From Solirhodobacter olei (lineage in GTDB: Bacteria; Pseudomonadota; Alphaproteobacteria; Rhodobacterales; Rhodobacteraceae), in NCBI RefSeq assembly GCF_004010155.1, contig NZ_RRYH01000003.1, forward strand, positions 62,001-126,000: 64,000 nt of DNA, read 5' to 3'. The notes under the pieces are model-generated. The model was given only the letters and a program-made list of their open reading frames with translations. It was not told where the DNA came from and did not search any database. This document shows, one piece after another, positions 52,584-61,897 of this stretch (within the stretch, counting starts at the first letter, position 1; the number at the start of each line of letters is the position of its first letter). Both the position numbers and the translations under genes were made by a program.

Positions 52584-54095
52584 ATGCCCGAGATGAACAC
52601 AGCAGAGATCTTCAAGGCCCTCGGCCTGTCCCCCGAAACCCTCTCCGGCGGCACCCTTTCCGTGCGCTCGCCGATCGACGGCGCCGAGGTCGCCCGCCTT
52701 GCCGAGACCCCGGCGGCGGAGATGCCGGCGGTGATCGCCCGCGCTCAGGCCGCTTTCCGCGCATGGCGCGACGTGCCCGCCCCGCGGCGCGGAGAGCTGG
52801 TGCGCCTGCTCGGCGAGGAGCTTCGCGCCTCCAAGGAAGCGCTCGGCGCGCTGGTGACGCTGGAAGCCGGCAAAATCACCTCCGAAGGCCTCGGCGAGGT
52901 GCAGGAGATGATCGACATCTGCGATTTCGCCGTGGGCCTCTCGCGCCAGCTTTACGGTCTGACCATCGCCTCGGAACGGCCGGGCCACCGGATGATGGAA
53001 AGCTGGCACCCGATGGGGCCATGCGCCGTCATCACCGCCTTCAACTTCCCCGTCGCGGTCTGGTCCTGGAACACCGCGCTCGCGCTCGTCTGCGGCGATC
53101 CGGTGATCTGGAAACCCTCGGACAAGACGCCGCTGACCGCGCTTGCCTGCGCCAACATCCTCGCCCGTGCCATGGCCCGCTTCGGCGATGACGCGCCCGA
53201 GGGCTTGATGCAGGTCGTCATCGGCGGGGCGGAGATCGGCGCCGCGCTGACCGCCTCGAAGGATGTGCCCATCGTCTCCGCAACCGGCTCGACCCGGATG
53301 GGCCGCGCGGTCGGCCCGGTGGTGGCAGAGCGCTTCGGCCGTGCGATTCTCGAGCTTGGCGGCAACAACGCGATGATCGTCGCGCCCTCGGCCGATCTCG
53401 ACATGGCGACGCGGGCCATCGTCTTCTCCGCCGTCGGCACGGCCGGGCAGCGCTGCACGTCGCTCCGCCGCCTGATCGTGCATCATTCGATCCGGGAGGA
53501 GCTGACCCGCCGGCTGGTGAAGGCCTATGCCACGCTCCCCATCGGCGATCCGCGGACCGCCGGAACGCTGGTTGGCCCGCTGATCGACGCCGCCGCGCGC
53601 GACCGCATGACGGCGGCGCTTGACCGTGCCCGCGCCGATGGCGCCACGGTTCACGGCGGCCGCCCCGTCACCTCCGGCGTGCCGGAAGGCGGGGCCTATG
53701 TCGAACCCGCGCTCGCCGAGATGCCCGGCCAGACCGAGGTCGTCTGCGAGGAGACCTTCGCCCCCATCCTCTACACTATCGGCTACGAGACGCTGGAGGA
53801 GGCGATCGCGCTTCAGAACGCCGTGCCGCAGGGGCTGTCCTCCTGCATCTTCACCCTCAATCTGCGCGAGGCGGAGGCCTTCCTGTCCTCCGCCGGATCC
53901 GACTGCGGCATCGCCAACGTCAACATCGGTCCTTCGGGGGCGGAGATCGGCGGCGCCTTCGGCGGCGAGAAGGAAACCGGCGGCGGGCGCGAATCCGGCT
54001 CCGACGCCTGGAAGGGCTACATGCGCCGCGCGACCAACACGGTGAACTACTCCGCCCAGCTGCCGCTGGCGCAGGGCGTGAAGTTCGACATCTGA
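52584..54095 (+). CDS. Aldehyde dehydrogenase, ALDH7 (aminoadipate-semialdehyde dehydrogenase-like)
   Basis: 503 residues. NAD-binding region [32 protein letters not shown] at about 152-183, ATGSTRMG near 233-240, catalytic Glu257 (ELGGNN) and nucleophile Cys291 (GQRCTS). The E[23 protein letters not shown] end is typical of ALDH7A1/AmaB-type enzymes that oxidise aminoadipate semialdehyde in lysine breakdown. No lysine genes are adjacent, so the specificity is provisional. A second ATG at 52593 is possible. Confidence 0.87.
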   Translation: MPEMNTAEIFKALGLSPETLSGGTLSVRSPIDGAEVARLAETPAAEMPAVIARAQAAFRAWRDVPAPRRGELVRLLGEELRASKEALGALVTLEAGKITSEGLGEVQEMIDICDFAVGLSRQLYGLTIASERPGHRMMESWHPMGPCAVITAFNFPVAVWSWNTALALVCGDPVIWKPSDKTPLTALACANILARAMARFGDDAPEGLMQVVIGGAEIGAALTASKDVPIVSATGSTRMGRAVGPVVAERFGRAILELGGNNAMIVAPSADLDMATRAIVFSAVGTAGQRCTSLRRLIVHHSIREELTRRLVKAYATLPIGDPRTAGTLVGPLIDAAARDRMTAALDRARADGATVHGGRPVTSGVPEGGAYVEPALAEMPGQTEVVCEETFAPILYTIGYETLEEAIALQNAVPQGLSSCIFTLNLREAEAFLSSAGSDCGIANVNIGPSGAEIGGAFGGEKETGGGRESGSDAWKGYMRRATNTVNYSAQLPLAQGVKFDI

Positions 54096-54104
54096 CCGGT
54101 CCTC

Positions 54105-54125
54105 GCCCGGGCCGCTGGCCCGGGC
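54105..54125 (+). terminator. Terminator of the aldehyde dehydrogenase gene
   Basis: GCCCGGGCC (54105-54113) and GGCCCGGGC (54117-54125) make a perfect 9-bp stem with loop GCT, followed by GTTCGT. Ten bases past the stop codon. Confidence 0.65.
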
Positions 54126-54207
54126 GTTCGTCCCGGCAACCCTTCACCGCAGGGTTGCCGGATCGGGCCTCACCATCCGTGGCGCGTTGTTGCCACGGAG
54201 GCCGGGC

Positions 54208-54474
54208 CTAGCTCTTCTTCGCCGCAGGCTTGCGCGCCGCGGGTTTTGCCGCGGGCTTTTTCGGCGCGGGCTTGGCCTTGGCTGCCGCTGGCTTGGCTGC
54301 CTCGGGCTTGGCCGCTGCGGGTTTGGCTGTCGCGCGCTTTGGCTTGGCGGGTTTTTCCGCATCCACCTCGGCCCTCGCGCGGTGCCAATGCTCCTGGTCC
54401 CGGCCATGCGGCCGGCCCTCGGCCTCCCAGATCTCATAGGCCTTGCGGGAAACCTTCGGATCGTCCTTGCTCAT
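54208..54474 (-). CDS. DUF2934 protein with histone H1-like Lys/Ala/Pro tail
   Basis: 88 residues. The first 38 (RKAYEIWEAEGRPHGRDQEHWHRARAEV) match DUF2934, a short domain of unknown function. The rest is almost entirely Lys, Ala and Pro (PAAAKPEAAKP, APKKPAAKPAARKP), like the C-terminal tails of histone H1 and bacterial HU/H1-like proteins, which bind DNA through charge. Likely a nucleoid-associated or stress protein. Convergent with the aldehyde dehydrogenase gene. The Ala/Lys tail is coded by repetitive GC-rich DNA prone to length change. Confidence 0.8.
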   Translation of the reverse strand: MSKDDPKVSRKAYEIWEAEGRPHGRDQEHWHRARAEVDAEKPAKPKRATAKPAAAKPEAAKPAAAKAKPAPKKPAAKPAARKPAAKKS

Positions 54475-54867
54475 GGTCCATCCTTTCCCTGTCGCTTGTC
54501 TGCCCCCCGATCATAGCCGATCCGGCGCGAATTTCGACGCTCACGCATATGTCAGCCCGCGCGTGCGCCCCGGATTTCCTGTCTGGAAATATCCTGCGGG
54601 GGCGCGGGGGTGCAAAACCCCCGCTCTTGGCGCCACCGAAACCCGCGTCCGTTGCGGTGCCAAAACGGTGCAAAAGCGGTGCTTTTACGGTATTTGCTTT
54701 TCCCAGCATTCCCAAACGCTTGCGCCCCGCGCACCGGCAAGTACCGCAGCAGCGCAGAATTCCCCCTCGGCCCCCCGTCGCCGCTTCCCGCCCGCTGTCC
54801 CCGGAAGCACTGGACCTCGGCGCGGCGATGGTCCATATGAGGCCAAACCACCCCGGAGGTTTTTTCG
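54475..54867. other. Intergenic region with third copy of the dispersed element
   Basis: No gene. AAATATCC (54587-54594) is followed by G-runs and hairpin GCGGGGG-TGCAAAA-CCCCCGC (54604-54624), the same layout as at 44031 and 50223 but with the AAATA motif diverged by one base. The right part (54830-54867) should contain the promoter and the CCGGAGG ribosome site of the NDUFA12 gene. Confidence 0.5.
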
Positions 54868-55242
54868 ATGGAATTCCTGAAGCGGCTCCTGACCTGGTGG
54901 AACGGCCAGACGCTCGGCACGCAGATTTTCACCTGGCGCCACGGCGTCAAGGTCGGCGAGGACGGCGAAGGCAATGTCTTCTACGAGTCCCGCGACGGCA
55001 AGCGCCGCTGGGTGATCTACAACGGCGAGGCGGAAGCCTCCCGCGTGTCCGCCGACTGGCATGGCTGGCTGCATTTCACCTGGGACCAGCCGCCCTCGAA
55101 GCAGCCGATCGCCCATAAGAAATGGGAAAAACCGCACCAGGAGAACCTGACCGGCACCATGCTCGCCTATGTGCCGCCGGGGTCCATCCGCCGCGAGCAG
55201 CCGGCCGAGCGGCGGGATTACGAGGCCTGGCAGCCGGAGTGA
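54868..55242 (+). CDS. NADH:ubiquinone oxidoreductase accessory subunit NDUFA12 (17.2 kDa family)
   Basis: 124 residues from ATG 54868, with CGGAGG upstream. Pattern [60 protein letters not shown] is conserved from alphaproteobacteria to mitochondrial complex I. An accessory subunit of NADH dehydrogenase on the matrix/cytoplasm side. Its presence supports an alphaproteobacterial host. Followed by mlaD after 4 bp. Confidence 0.93.
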   Translation: MEFLKRLLTWWNGQTLGTQIFTWRHGVKVGEDGEGNVFYESRDGKRRWVIYNGEAEASRVSADWHGWLHFTWDQPPSKQPIAHKKWEKPHQENLTGTMLAYVPPGSIRREQPAERRDYEAWQPE

Positions 55243-55246
55243 ACTG

Positions 55247-55747
55247 ATGTCCGAAAACGCCGCCGAAGTGGTCGTTGGCGGGGTGGTCCTGGCCGCCGCC
55301 GTTGCCTTCGTGCTCTTCGCGGCGCAGGCCACGGGCTATGCCAAGAGCCAGGGTGACACCTATCCGCTGATCGCCTCCTTCCGTTCGGTACAGGGCATCA
55401 GCGTCGGCACCGACGTTCGCCTCGCCGGCATCAAGGTCGGCACCATCACCTCGCTGAAACTCGACCCCAAAACCTATTTCGCCGACGCCACCATCGCGGT
55501 GAAGAAGGGCCTCGAACTTCCGACCGACAGCGCCATCCTGATCTCGCAGGAAAGCCTCCTCGGCGGCGATTACGTCGAGATCGTCCCCGGCGGCGCCCCG
55601 GGCAACCTGAAGCCCGGCGACCGGATTCTGGACACGCAGGGCTCGGTCAGCCTGATCTCGCTTCTGATGAAATTCGTTGGCGGCCAAGGCGGTGGCTCGA
55701 AAAGCTCAAGCGGCGCCGCGGCCACGTCGGGCACCGGTTCGCCATGA
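55247..55747 (+). CDS. mlaD: MlaD-family phospholipid transport protein (MCE domain)
   Basis: 166 residues from ATG 55247. One membrane anchor at about 9-28, then a single MCE domain (about 42-120: SFRSVQGISVGTDVRLAGIKVGTITSLKLDP), and a flexible Ser/Gly tail. MlaD hexamers carry lipids between inner and outer membrane. The other mla genes are not in the window; in this lineage mlaD often sits apart between NDUFA12 and DUF2155, as here. Ends with an ATGA overlap with the next gene. Confidence 0.9.
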   Translation: MSENAAEVVVGGVVLAAAVAFVLFAAQATGYAKSQGDTYPLIASFRSVQGISVGTDVRLAGIKVGTITSLKLDPKTYFADATIAVKKGLELPTDSAILISQESLLGGDYVEIVPGGAPGNLKPGDRILDTQGSVSLISLLMKFVGGQGGGSKSSSGAAATSGTGSP

Positions 55748-56472
55748 GAACGGCCCCCGTCTTTGCGGTGATCCTTGGCTCGGTGGCCTGGCTCGCCGGC
55801 CCCGCGAGCGCACAGACTGCCGGCGACGGCACGCAGGGCGGCGTGATCCAGATGCAGCCGCTTAACGCGCTGAAGCCGCAGGCCGTCGCGCCGGGTGCAG
55901 GCACGGGAACGGCCCAGCCCGGGCTCGGGCAGACCCAGCCGGTGACGCCGGGCCAGGCGCCCCTCGGGCAGAACCAGGGTGGGCTGGGCCTCAACAGCCT
56001 CGGCCTCGGCGCGGACCAGGGAGTCCCGGCGCAGGGGACGGCTGGCCAAGGCACAGCAGGTCAAGGCACGGCGGGTCAGGGTACCGCAGGCCAGGGCACG
56101 GCGGGCCAGACTGACAGCAGCGCGCCGGCCCCGTCGGTCCCTGGCCAGACCACCACCACCACGACCACCACCCAGGTCGCCGAGGCGAAGGGCGCGGTGG
56201 TGCGCTGGCTCGACAAGATCTCCGGCGACGTGGTCGACGTGACGCTGATGGATGGGCAGAGCAAGACCGAGGGGCGGCTGACCATCACGCTCGCCGATTG
56301 CCGCTACCCGGTAAACGATCCGGCCTCCGACGCCTTTGCCTACCTGACGATCCACGACAAGGCGGTCTCCGCCCCGATCTTCAAGGGCTGGATGATTGCC
56401 TCAAGCCCGGCGCTCAACCCGCTCGATTCGGCGCGTTACGATGTCTGGGTGCTGCACTGCACCACGTCCTGA
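55744..56472 (+). CDS. DUF2155 exported protein with GTAGQ repeats
   Basis: 242 residues. Signal peptide 1-23, then a Gln/Pro/Gly-rich region with five tandem GTAGQ repeats (98-122) and a run of eight Thr, then the conserved DUF2155 domain (about 147-240: [21 protein letters not shown]...YRGWM-like [27 protein letters not shown]). The family is periplasmic and of unknown function, regularly next to mlaD and aat. Its 3' end overlaps aat on the other strand by 37 bp. Confidence 0.88.
   Translation: MRTAPVFAVILGSVAWLAGPASAQTAGDGTQGGVIQMQPLNALKPQAVAPGAGTGTAQPGLGQTQPVTPGQAPLGQNQGGLGLNSLGLGADQGVPAQGTAGQGTAGQGTAGQGTAGQGTAGQTDSSAPAPSVPGQTTTTTTTTQVAEAKGAVVRWLDKISGDVVDVTLMDGQSKTEGRLTITLADCRYPVNDPASDAFAYLTIHDKAVSAPIFKGWMIASSPALNPLDSARYDVWVLHCTTS
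56035..56109 (+). repeat. Five 15-bp tandem repeats encoding GTAGQ
   Basis: Five in-frame copies of a 15-bp unit coding Gly-Thr-Ala-Gly-Gln, with synonymous differences between copies, inside the DUF2155 gene. Loss or gain of units keeps the frame, so the copy number may vary between strains. Confidence 0.85.
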
Positions 56473-57077
56473 GGCGCGGACACCGGCCCCGGCGCGTCGA
56501 AATCGCCCCGCCCACGCAGCGCCTTGGCGAGCCGCCTGCGATAGTCCATCCGCGGGATCTCCACCCCGCCGAGGGAGGCGAGATGCGACGTCAGGAACTG
56601 CGTGTCGAAAAGCGTGAAATTTCCGCGTTTTAGCCGGTCGACCAGATAGGCCAGCGCGACCTTGGAGGCGTCGGTCCTGCGCGAGAACATGCTCTCGCCG
56701 AAGAACGCCGCGCCAAGCGTGACCCCATATACCCCGCCTACCAGCGCGTCCCCCTCCCAGACCTCGACGGAGGCCGCGAAGCCACGCTCGTGAAGCGCGA
56801 GGTAGAGTGCCCGGATCGGTGCGTTGATCCAGGTCTCCGGACGGTCGGCGCACGCGTCGACGACCGCCGCAAATGCGGTGTTCACGCTGACGCGGAACTG
56901 GCCCGAGAGGATCCGCCGCCTAAGCGAGCGCGAGATGTGGAACCCGTCGAGAGGGATGATGCCGCGGTGATGGGGATCGACCCAGTGCAGTTCCGGATCG
57001 TCGCGACTCTCTGCCATCGGGAAGATCCCGGCGGCATAGGCCTGCAGCAAAAGCTCGGGCGTGATCTCCTCGGTCAC
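56436..57077 (-). CDS. aat: Leucyl/phenylalanyl-tRNA--protein transferase
   Basis: 213 residues. [102 protein letters not shown] and [23 protein letters not shown] follow the whole Aat family. It adds Leu or Phe to proteins with N-terminal Lys or Arg, marking them for ClpS/ClpAP. Convergent with DUF2155, overlapping it by 37 bp. Confidence 0.94.
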   Translation of the reverse strand: MTEEITPELLLQAYAAGIFPMAESRDDPELHWVDPHHRGIIPLDGFHISRSLRRRILSGQFRVSVNTAFAAVVDACADRPETWINAPIRALYLALHERGFAASVEVWEGDALVGGVYGVTLGAAFFGESMFSRRTDASKVALAYLVDRLKRGNFTLFDTQFLTSHLASLGGVEIPRMDYRRRLAKALRGRGDFDAPGPVSAPQDVVQCSTQTS

Positions 57078-57159
57078 GGATGTCGCCCCGCCTGGGCGCC
57101 CCGCGCCATTGGCGAAGGGCGGGTCTGTGCCTCGATCCGCCGGGCCGGGCCGCGGGGGC

Positions 57160-58506
57160 CTAGCCGTAGGTGGCAGCGAGCCATTTCTCCAGCCAGTGGA
57201 TGTTGTAGTTGCCGGTCTGGATGTCGGGCTCGTCCAGCAGCGCGTCGAAGAGCGGCACCGTGGTCTCGATCCCGTCGATGATCAGCTCGCCGAGCGCGCG
57301 GCGGAGCCGGGCCAGCGCCTCCGGCCGGTCGCGGCCGTGAACGATGAGCTTGCCGATCAGGCTGTCGTAATAGGGCGGGATCGAATAGCCGCCATAGAGC
57401 GCTGAATCCATCCGCACGCCAAGCCCGCCGGGGGCATGGAACATCTTCACCTTGCCGGGGCGGGGGGCGAATTCGGGGATCTTCTCGGCGTTGATCCGCA
57501 CCTCGATGGCGTGGCCGTTGATCTCCAGCTCATCTTGCGTGAAGGACATCGGAAGCCCCGCCGCCACGCGGATCTGCTCGCGCACTAGGTCGACGCCAAA
57601 GATCGCCTCGGTTACCGGGTGTTCCACCTGCAGGCGCGTGTTCATCTCGATGAAATAGAACTCGCCATCCTCGAACAGAAACTCGATCGTACCGGCACCG
57701 ATGTAGTTGATGCTGCCGACCGCGTCCGCGCAGATCTTACCGATCCGGGCGCGCTGCTCGGGGGTGATGACGGGGCCGGGGGCCTCCTCGAACACCTTCT
57801 GGTGACGGCGCTGCAGCGAGCAGTCCCGTTCGCCCAGGTAGACCGCATTGCCCTTGCCGTCGCCGAAGACCTGGATCTCGATATGCCGCGGCTTCTCGAG
57901 GTATTTCTCGATATAGACCTCGTCATTGCCGAAGGCGGCCTTGGCTTCGGAGCGCGCGGTGCGGAAGGCGGTTTCCAGCTCCGCCGCATTGCGGGCGAGC
58001 TTCATGCCGCGCCCGCCGCCACCTGCCGTGGCCTTGACGAGCACCGGGTAGCCGAAGCTCTCGCCCACTTTCAGCGCCGCGGCCATATCAGGCACGCCGC
58101 CCTCGGAACCGGGCACCACCGGGATGCCGAGCGCCTTGGCGGTTTCCTTGGCGGTGATCTTGTCGCCCATGACGCGGATGTGTTCCGCGGTCGGGCCGAT
58201 GAAGGTGATGCCGTGGTCCTCGAGCACCTGAACGAAGCTGGCGTTCTCGGAGAGGAAGCCATAGCCCGGGTGGATCGCTTCGGCGCCCGAGATTTCGCAG
58301 GCGGAGACGATCGCGGGGATCGACAGATAGCTCTGCGCCGATGAGTTCGGCCCGATGCAGACCGATTCGTCGGCCATGCGGACATGCATTGCGTCGGAGT
58401 CGGCCGTGGAATGGACGGCGACCGATTTGATCCCCATCTCGCGGCAGGCCCGGATGACGCGGAGCGCGATCTCGCCGCGGTTAGCGATCAGGATCTTCTC
58501 GAACAT
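57160..58506 (-). CDS. accC: Acetyl-CoA carboxylase biotin carboxylase subunit
   Basis: 448 residues. Begins [29 protein letters not shown]-grasp glycine-rich loop [11 protein letters not shown] near 160-170; [21 protein letters not shown] near 288-310; ends with the C-terminal biotin carboxylase domain ([17 protein letters not shown]). It carboxylates the biotin on AccB for fatty acid synthesis. Ten bp after accB, same operon. Confidence 0.96.
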   Translation of the reverse strand: MFEKILIANRGEIALRVIRACREMGIKSVAVHSTADSDAMHVRMADESVCIGPNSSAQSYLSIPAIVSACEISGAEAIHPGYGFLSENASFVQVLEDHGITFIGPTAEHIRVMGDKITAKETAKALGIPVVPGSEGGVPDMAAALKVGESFGYPVLVKATAGGGGRGMKLARNAAELETAFRTARSEAKAAFGNDEVYIEKYLEKPRHIEIQVFGDGKGNAVYLGERDCSLQRRHQKVFEEAPGPVITPEQRARIGKICADAVGSINYIGAGTIEFLFEDGEFYFIEMNTRLQVEHPVTEAIFGVDLVREQIRVAAGLPMSFTQDELEINGHAIEVRINAEKIPEFAPRPGKVKMFHAPGGLGVRMDSALYGGYSIPPYYDSLIGKLIVHGRDRPEALARLRRALGELIIDGIETTVPLFDALLDEPDIQTGNYNIHWLEKWLAATYG

Positions 58507-58516
58507 CGCGAAGCCC

Positions 58517-59005
58517 TTATTCGATAATCATCAGCGGCGCGCCATATTCGATGGGGCTGCCGTCCTCCACCAGGATGCGCTTGACCGTGCCCGACTTCGG
58601 CGCCGGGATGTGGTTCATCGTCTTCATCGCTTCGATGATAAGCAAGGTCTGGCCTTCGGAGACCTGCGCGCCGACGGAGACGAAGGGCGCGGCGCCCGGC
58701 TCGGCGGCCATATAGGCCGTGCCCACCATGGGCGAGGTCACGGCACCCGGATGCTGGGCGGGGTCCTCGACACTGGGTGCCGCTGCGGCCGGGGCCGCCG
58801 CCACGGCGGGGGCGGCCATCGGCGCCGCGGCAACGGCGGGCGCGGCCACGCTCACAACCTGGGTCTGGCGCGAAACGCGCACGTTCAGGCTGTCGTTCTC
58901 GCCGTATTCGCGCTTCACCGTCAGCTCGGTGAGTTCGTTTTTATGGAGAAGCTCGGCGAGGGCCTGGATGAAGGCCACATCCTGTTCGTGGGGTTCGTTG
59001 GTCAT
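58517..59005 (-). CDS. accB: Acetyl-CoA carboxylase biotin carboxyl carrier protein
   Basis: 162 residues from ATG 59005. N-terminal helical part, a flexible Ala/Pro linker (about 53-80) and the biotinyl domain with biotin-accepting Lys128 in EAMKTMN and the [17 protein letters not shown] opening. Carries the carboxyl group between AccC and AccAD. First gene of the accBC unit; divergent from preT with a 246-bp intergenic region. Confidence 0.96.
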   Translation of the reverse strand: MTNEPHEQDVAFIQALAELLHKNELTELTVKREYGENDSLNVRVSRQTQVVSVAAPAVAAAPMAAPAVAAAPAAAAPSVEDPAQHPGAVTSPMVGTAYMAAEPGAAPFVSVGAQVSEGQTLLIIEAMKTMNHIPAPKSGTVKRILVEDGSPIEYGAPLMIIE

Positions 59006-59178
59006 ACTGTCCTCGATCACTCCCTTGCCCGTCTCGCACGGGTCTGCATGAGTGGGCCGCTTATACGCCAGCTGTCCGGGGGTGAAAAGCACCCCATTTC
59101 CCCAATCTTTCCCCGGGGGAGGCCGGATCCATGGGTTTCGGCGCAAGGAAAGGTCTCCCGGCGGTCGGATTTTGAAAC

Positions 59179-59194
59179 TTTACCATTTGATAAA
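59179..59194 (+). promoter_or_regulatory. RutR-like operator upstream of preT
   Basis: TTTACCATTTGATAAA matches 11 of 14 fixed bases of the E. coli RutR site TTGACCA-N2-TGGTCAA and is itself nearly symmetric. It lies 58 bp before the preT start, with TTGAAA at 59172-59177 as a possible -35. A RutR-like regulator is encoded at the right edge of the window, making the assignment plausible. Confidence 0.55.
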
Positions 59195-59251
59195 AAAATG
59201 GACCTGTGGCAGCCTTCCTGAAAACAAACGTCCCAACAGGAGAGCTCCACC

Positions 59252-60586
59252 TTGTCCAACACCCCTCTGACACCCGGCGTGGTGCCGGGGCGTCTGGCCG
59301 CCTCGGCGCTGGCGGAGAATTTTTCAGACATCGCCCCGCCGCTTGATCGCCACGAGGCGCAGGTCGCCGCGGACCGCTGCTATTTCTGCTACGACGCACC
59401 CTGCACGGTAGCTTGCCCGACCTCGATCGATATCCCGCTTTTCATCCGGCAGATCGCGACCGGCACGGCCGAGGCGGCGGGGCGGACGATCCTCTCCCAG
59501 AACATCCTTGGTGGCATGTGCGCCCGCGTCTGCCCGACCGAGACGCTCTGCGAGGAGGTCTGCGTCCGCGAGACGGCCGAGGGAAAGCCGGTAGAAATCG
59601 GCCGCCTGCAGCGCTTCGCGACCGACGTGGTGATGGCCAAGGGGGGGCACCCCTTCGCGCGGGCGGCTGCGACCGGCAAGCGGATCGCCGTGGTCGGCGC
59701 GGGGCCGGCGGGGCTTTCCTGCGCGCATCGCCTCGCCATGCTCGGCCATGATGTGGTGCTCTTCGACGGGCGGCCGAAGGCCGGCGGGCTCAACGAATTC
59801 GGCATCGCCGCCTACAAGGCGGTGGAAGGCTTCGCGCAGGCAGAGGTCGATTGGCTGCTGCACATCGGCGGCATAGAGGTCGAGACCGGAAAGCGCCTCG
59901 GCCGGGACCTTACGCTCGAGGCGCTGAAGGCGGAATTCGACGCGGTCTTCCTCGGCATCGGCCTTGCGGGCGTCAATGCGCTTCGCGCCGAGGGCGAGGG
60001 GCGGGCACAGGTCCGTGACGCGGTCGATTTCATCGCCGATCTGCGCCAGACGGCCGACCTCGGCGCGCTCGCGGTGGGCCGTGACGTGGTGGTGATCGGT
60101 GGCGGCATGACTGCGGTCGATGCCGCGGTGCAGTCGAAGCTGCTCGGTGCCGAGACAGTGACGATCGTCTACCGCCGCGGCGCGGACCGGATGGGCGCCT
60201 CGGGCTACGAGCGTGAGCTGGCGGCCTCCAAGGGGGTGCGGATCCTGACCAATGCCACGCCGATCCGTGTCCATGGCGGCGATACGGTCGAATCGGTCGA
60301 ATTCGCCTATACCGAAGACGGGCCGGGCGGGCTGACGCTTTCGTCCGAGACCTTCCGGCTGAAGGCCGACCAGGTCTTCAAGGCTATCGGGCAGAAGCTG
60401 GACGGAGCGCCGGAGGCGTTGAAGATCGAGGGCGGGAAGATCGCGACCGACGCGGCGGGCCGCACCTCGGTTGCCGGGGTCTGGGCGGGCGGTGATTGCG
60501 CGCTTGGCGGCGACGACCTCACGGTGACCGCGGTCGCGCAGGGGCGCGACGCGGCACTCGACATTCATGCGGCCCTGGTGGGCTGA
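59252..60586 (+). CDS. preT: NAD-dependent dihydropyrimidine dehydrogenase subunit PreT
   Basis: 444 residues from TTG 59252, with CAGGAGAG seven bases upstream. An N-terminal iron-sulfur domain has Cys43, 46, 51, 55 (CYFCYDAPCTVAC) and a second set near 90-104 (CARVCPTETLCEEVC). FAD motif VGAGPAGLSCAHRL near 150 and NAD motif VIGGGMTAVDAAV near 280. It passes electrons from NADH to PreA for reduction of uracil and thymine. Followed by preA after 11 bp. Confidence 0.93.
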   Translation: MSNTPLTPGVVPGRLAASALAENFSDIAPPLDRHEAQVAADRCYFCYDAPCTVACPTSIDIPLFIRQIATGTAEAAGRTILSQNILGGMCARVCPTETLCEEVCVRETAEGKPVEIGRLQRFATDVVMAKGGHPFARAAATGKRIAVVGAGPAGLSCAHRLAMLGHDVVLFDGRPKAGGLNEFGIAAYKAVEGFAQAEVDWLLHIGGIEVETGKRLGRDLTLEALKAEFDAVFLGIGLAGVNALRAEGEGRAQVRDAVDFIADLRQTADLGALAVGRDVVVIGGGMTAVDAAVQSKLLGAETVTIVYRRGADRMGASGYERELAASKGVRILTNATPIRVHGGDTVESVEFAYTEDGPGGLTLSSETFRLKADQVFKAIGQKLDGAPEALKIEGGKIATDAAGRTSVAGVWAGGDCALGGDDLTVTAVAQGRDAALDIHAALVG

Positions 60587-60597
60587 AGGAGGCGGAC

Positions 60598-61896
60598 ATG
60601 GCCGATCTTTCTTCGAATTTCGTCGGGATCAAATCTCCCAACCCGTTCTGGCTGGCCTCCGCGCCGCCGACCGACAAGGAATACAACGTCCGCCGCGCCT
60701 ACGAGGCCGGCTGGGGCGGTGTGGTCTGGAAGACGCTGGGCGAAGCGGGGCCGCCGATCGTCAACGTCAACGGCCCGCGCTACGGCGCGATCTGGGGCGC
60801 GGACCGCCGCCTTCTTGGCCTCAACAACATAGAGCTGATCACCGATCGGCCCCTCGAGGTAAACCTGCGTGAGATCAAGCAGGTGAAGCGCGACTACCCG
60901 GACCGGGCGCTGGTCGTCTCGCTCATGGTGCCCTGCGAGGAGGCCGCGTGGAAGGCGATCCTGCCGCTGGTCGAGGAGACAGGCACCGACGGGGTCGAGC
61001 TGAACTTCGGCTGCCCGCACGGGATGAGCGAGCGCGGCATGGGATCGGCCGTAGGGCAGGTGCCGGAATATATCGAGATGGTGACGCGCTGGGTGAAGCA
61101 GAACTCCCGCATGCCCTGCATCGTGAAGCTCACGCCGAACATCACCGATATCCGCAAGCCCGCCGAGGCGGCGAAGCGCGGCGGTGCCGATGCGGTGAGC
61201 CTGATCAACACGATCAACTCGATCACCTCGGTAAACCTCGACAGCTTCTCGCCCGAGCCGTCGATCGACGGCAAGGGCGCGCACGGCGGCTATTGCGGAC
61301 CTGCGGTGAAGCCGATCGCGCTCTCCATGGTCTCCGAGATCGCGCGCGGCGAGGCGACGCGCGGCCTGCCGATCTCGGGCATCGGCGGGGTGACAACCTG
61401 GCGCGACGCGGCGGAGTTCATGGCGCTCGGCGCGGGCAATGTGCAGGTCTGCACCGCGGCGATGACCTACGGATTCAAGGTCGTGCAGGAGATGATCTCC
61501 GGCCTCTCCGAATACCTCGACGATAAGGGCATCGCGCTGTCCGACCTCGTCGGCCGGGCGGTGCCGAACGTGACGGACTGGCAGTACCTGAACCTCAACT
61601 ACGTCACAAAGGCGCGGATCGATCCGGCATCCTGCATCAAATGCGGGCGGTGTTATGCGGCTTGCGAGGATACCTCGCACCAGGCGATTCTGATGAAGGA
61701 GGGTCGGGTTTTCGAGGTCGACGACAGCGAATGCGTGGCCTGCAACCTTTGTATCGACGTCTGTCCGGTTGAGGGCTGCATCACGATGGAACCCTTGGCC
61801 AAGGGCGCGACCGATCCGCGGACGGGTGCTGTGGTCGGCGATTACGCCAACTGGACGACCCATCCGAACAACCCGATGGCCCGGGCAGCCGAATAG
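60598..61896 (+). CDS. preA: NAD-dependent dihydropyrimidine dehydrogenase subunit PreA
   Basis: 432 residues from ATG 60598, with AGGAGG upstream. N-terminal dihydroorotate dehydrogenase-like FMN barrel (GIKSPNPFWLASAPPTDKEYNVRRA), catalytic Cys in HGGYCGPAVKPIAL near 235, and a C-terminal pair of 4Fe-4S clusters, CIKCGRCYAAC and CVACNLCIDVCP. It reduces uracil and thymine to dihydro forms, first step of reductive pyrimidine breakdown. The later hydantoinase and amidase genes are not visible here. Confidence 0.94.
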   Translation: MADLSSNFVGIKSPNPFWLASAPPTDKEYNVRRAYEAGWGGVVWKTLGEAGPPIVNVNGPRYGAIWGADRRLLGLNNIELITDRPLEVNLREIKQVKRDYPDRALVVSLMVPCEEAAWKAILPLVEETGTDGVELNFGCPHGMSERGMGSAVGQVPEYIEMVTRWVKQNSRMPCIVKLTPNITDIRKPAEAAKRGGADAVSLINTINSITSVNLDSFSPEPSIDGKGAHGGYCGPAVKPIALSMVSEIARGEATRGLPISGIGGVTTWRDAAEFMALGAGNVQVCTAAMTYGFKVVQEMISGLSEYLDDKGIALSDLVGRAVPNVTDWQYLNLNYVTKARIDPASCIKCGRCYAACEDTSHQAILMKEGRVFEVDDSECVACNLCIDVCPVEGCITMEPLAKGATDPRTGAVVGDYANWTTHPNNPMARAAE

Positions 61897-61897
61897 G

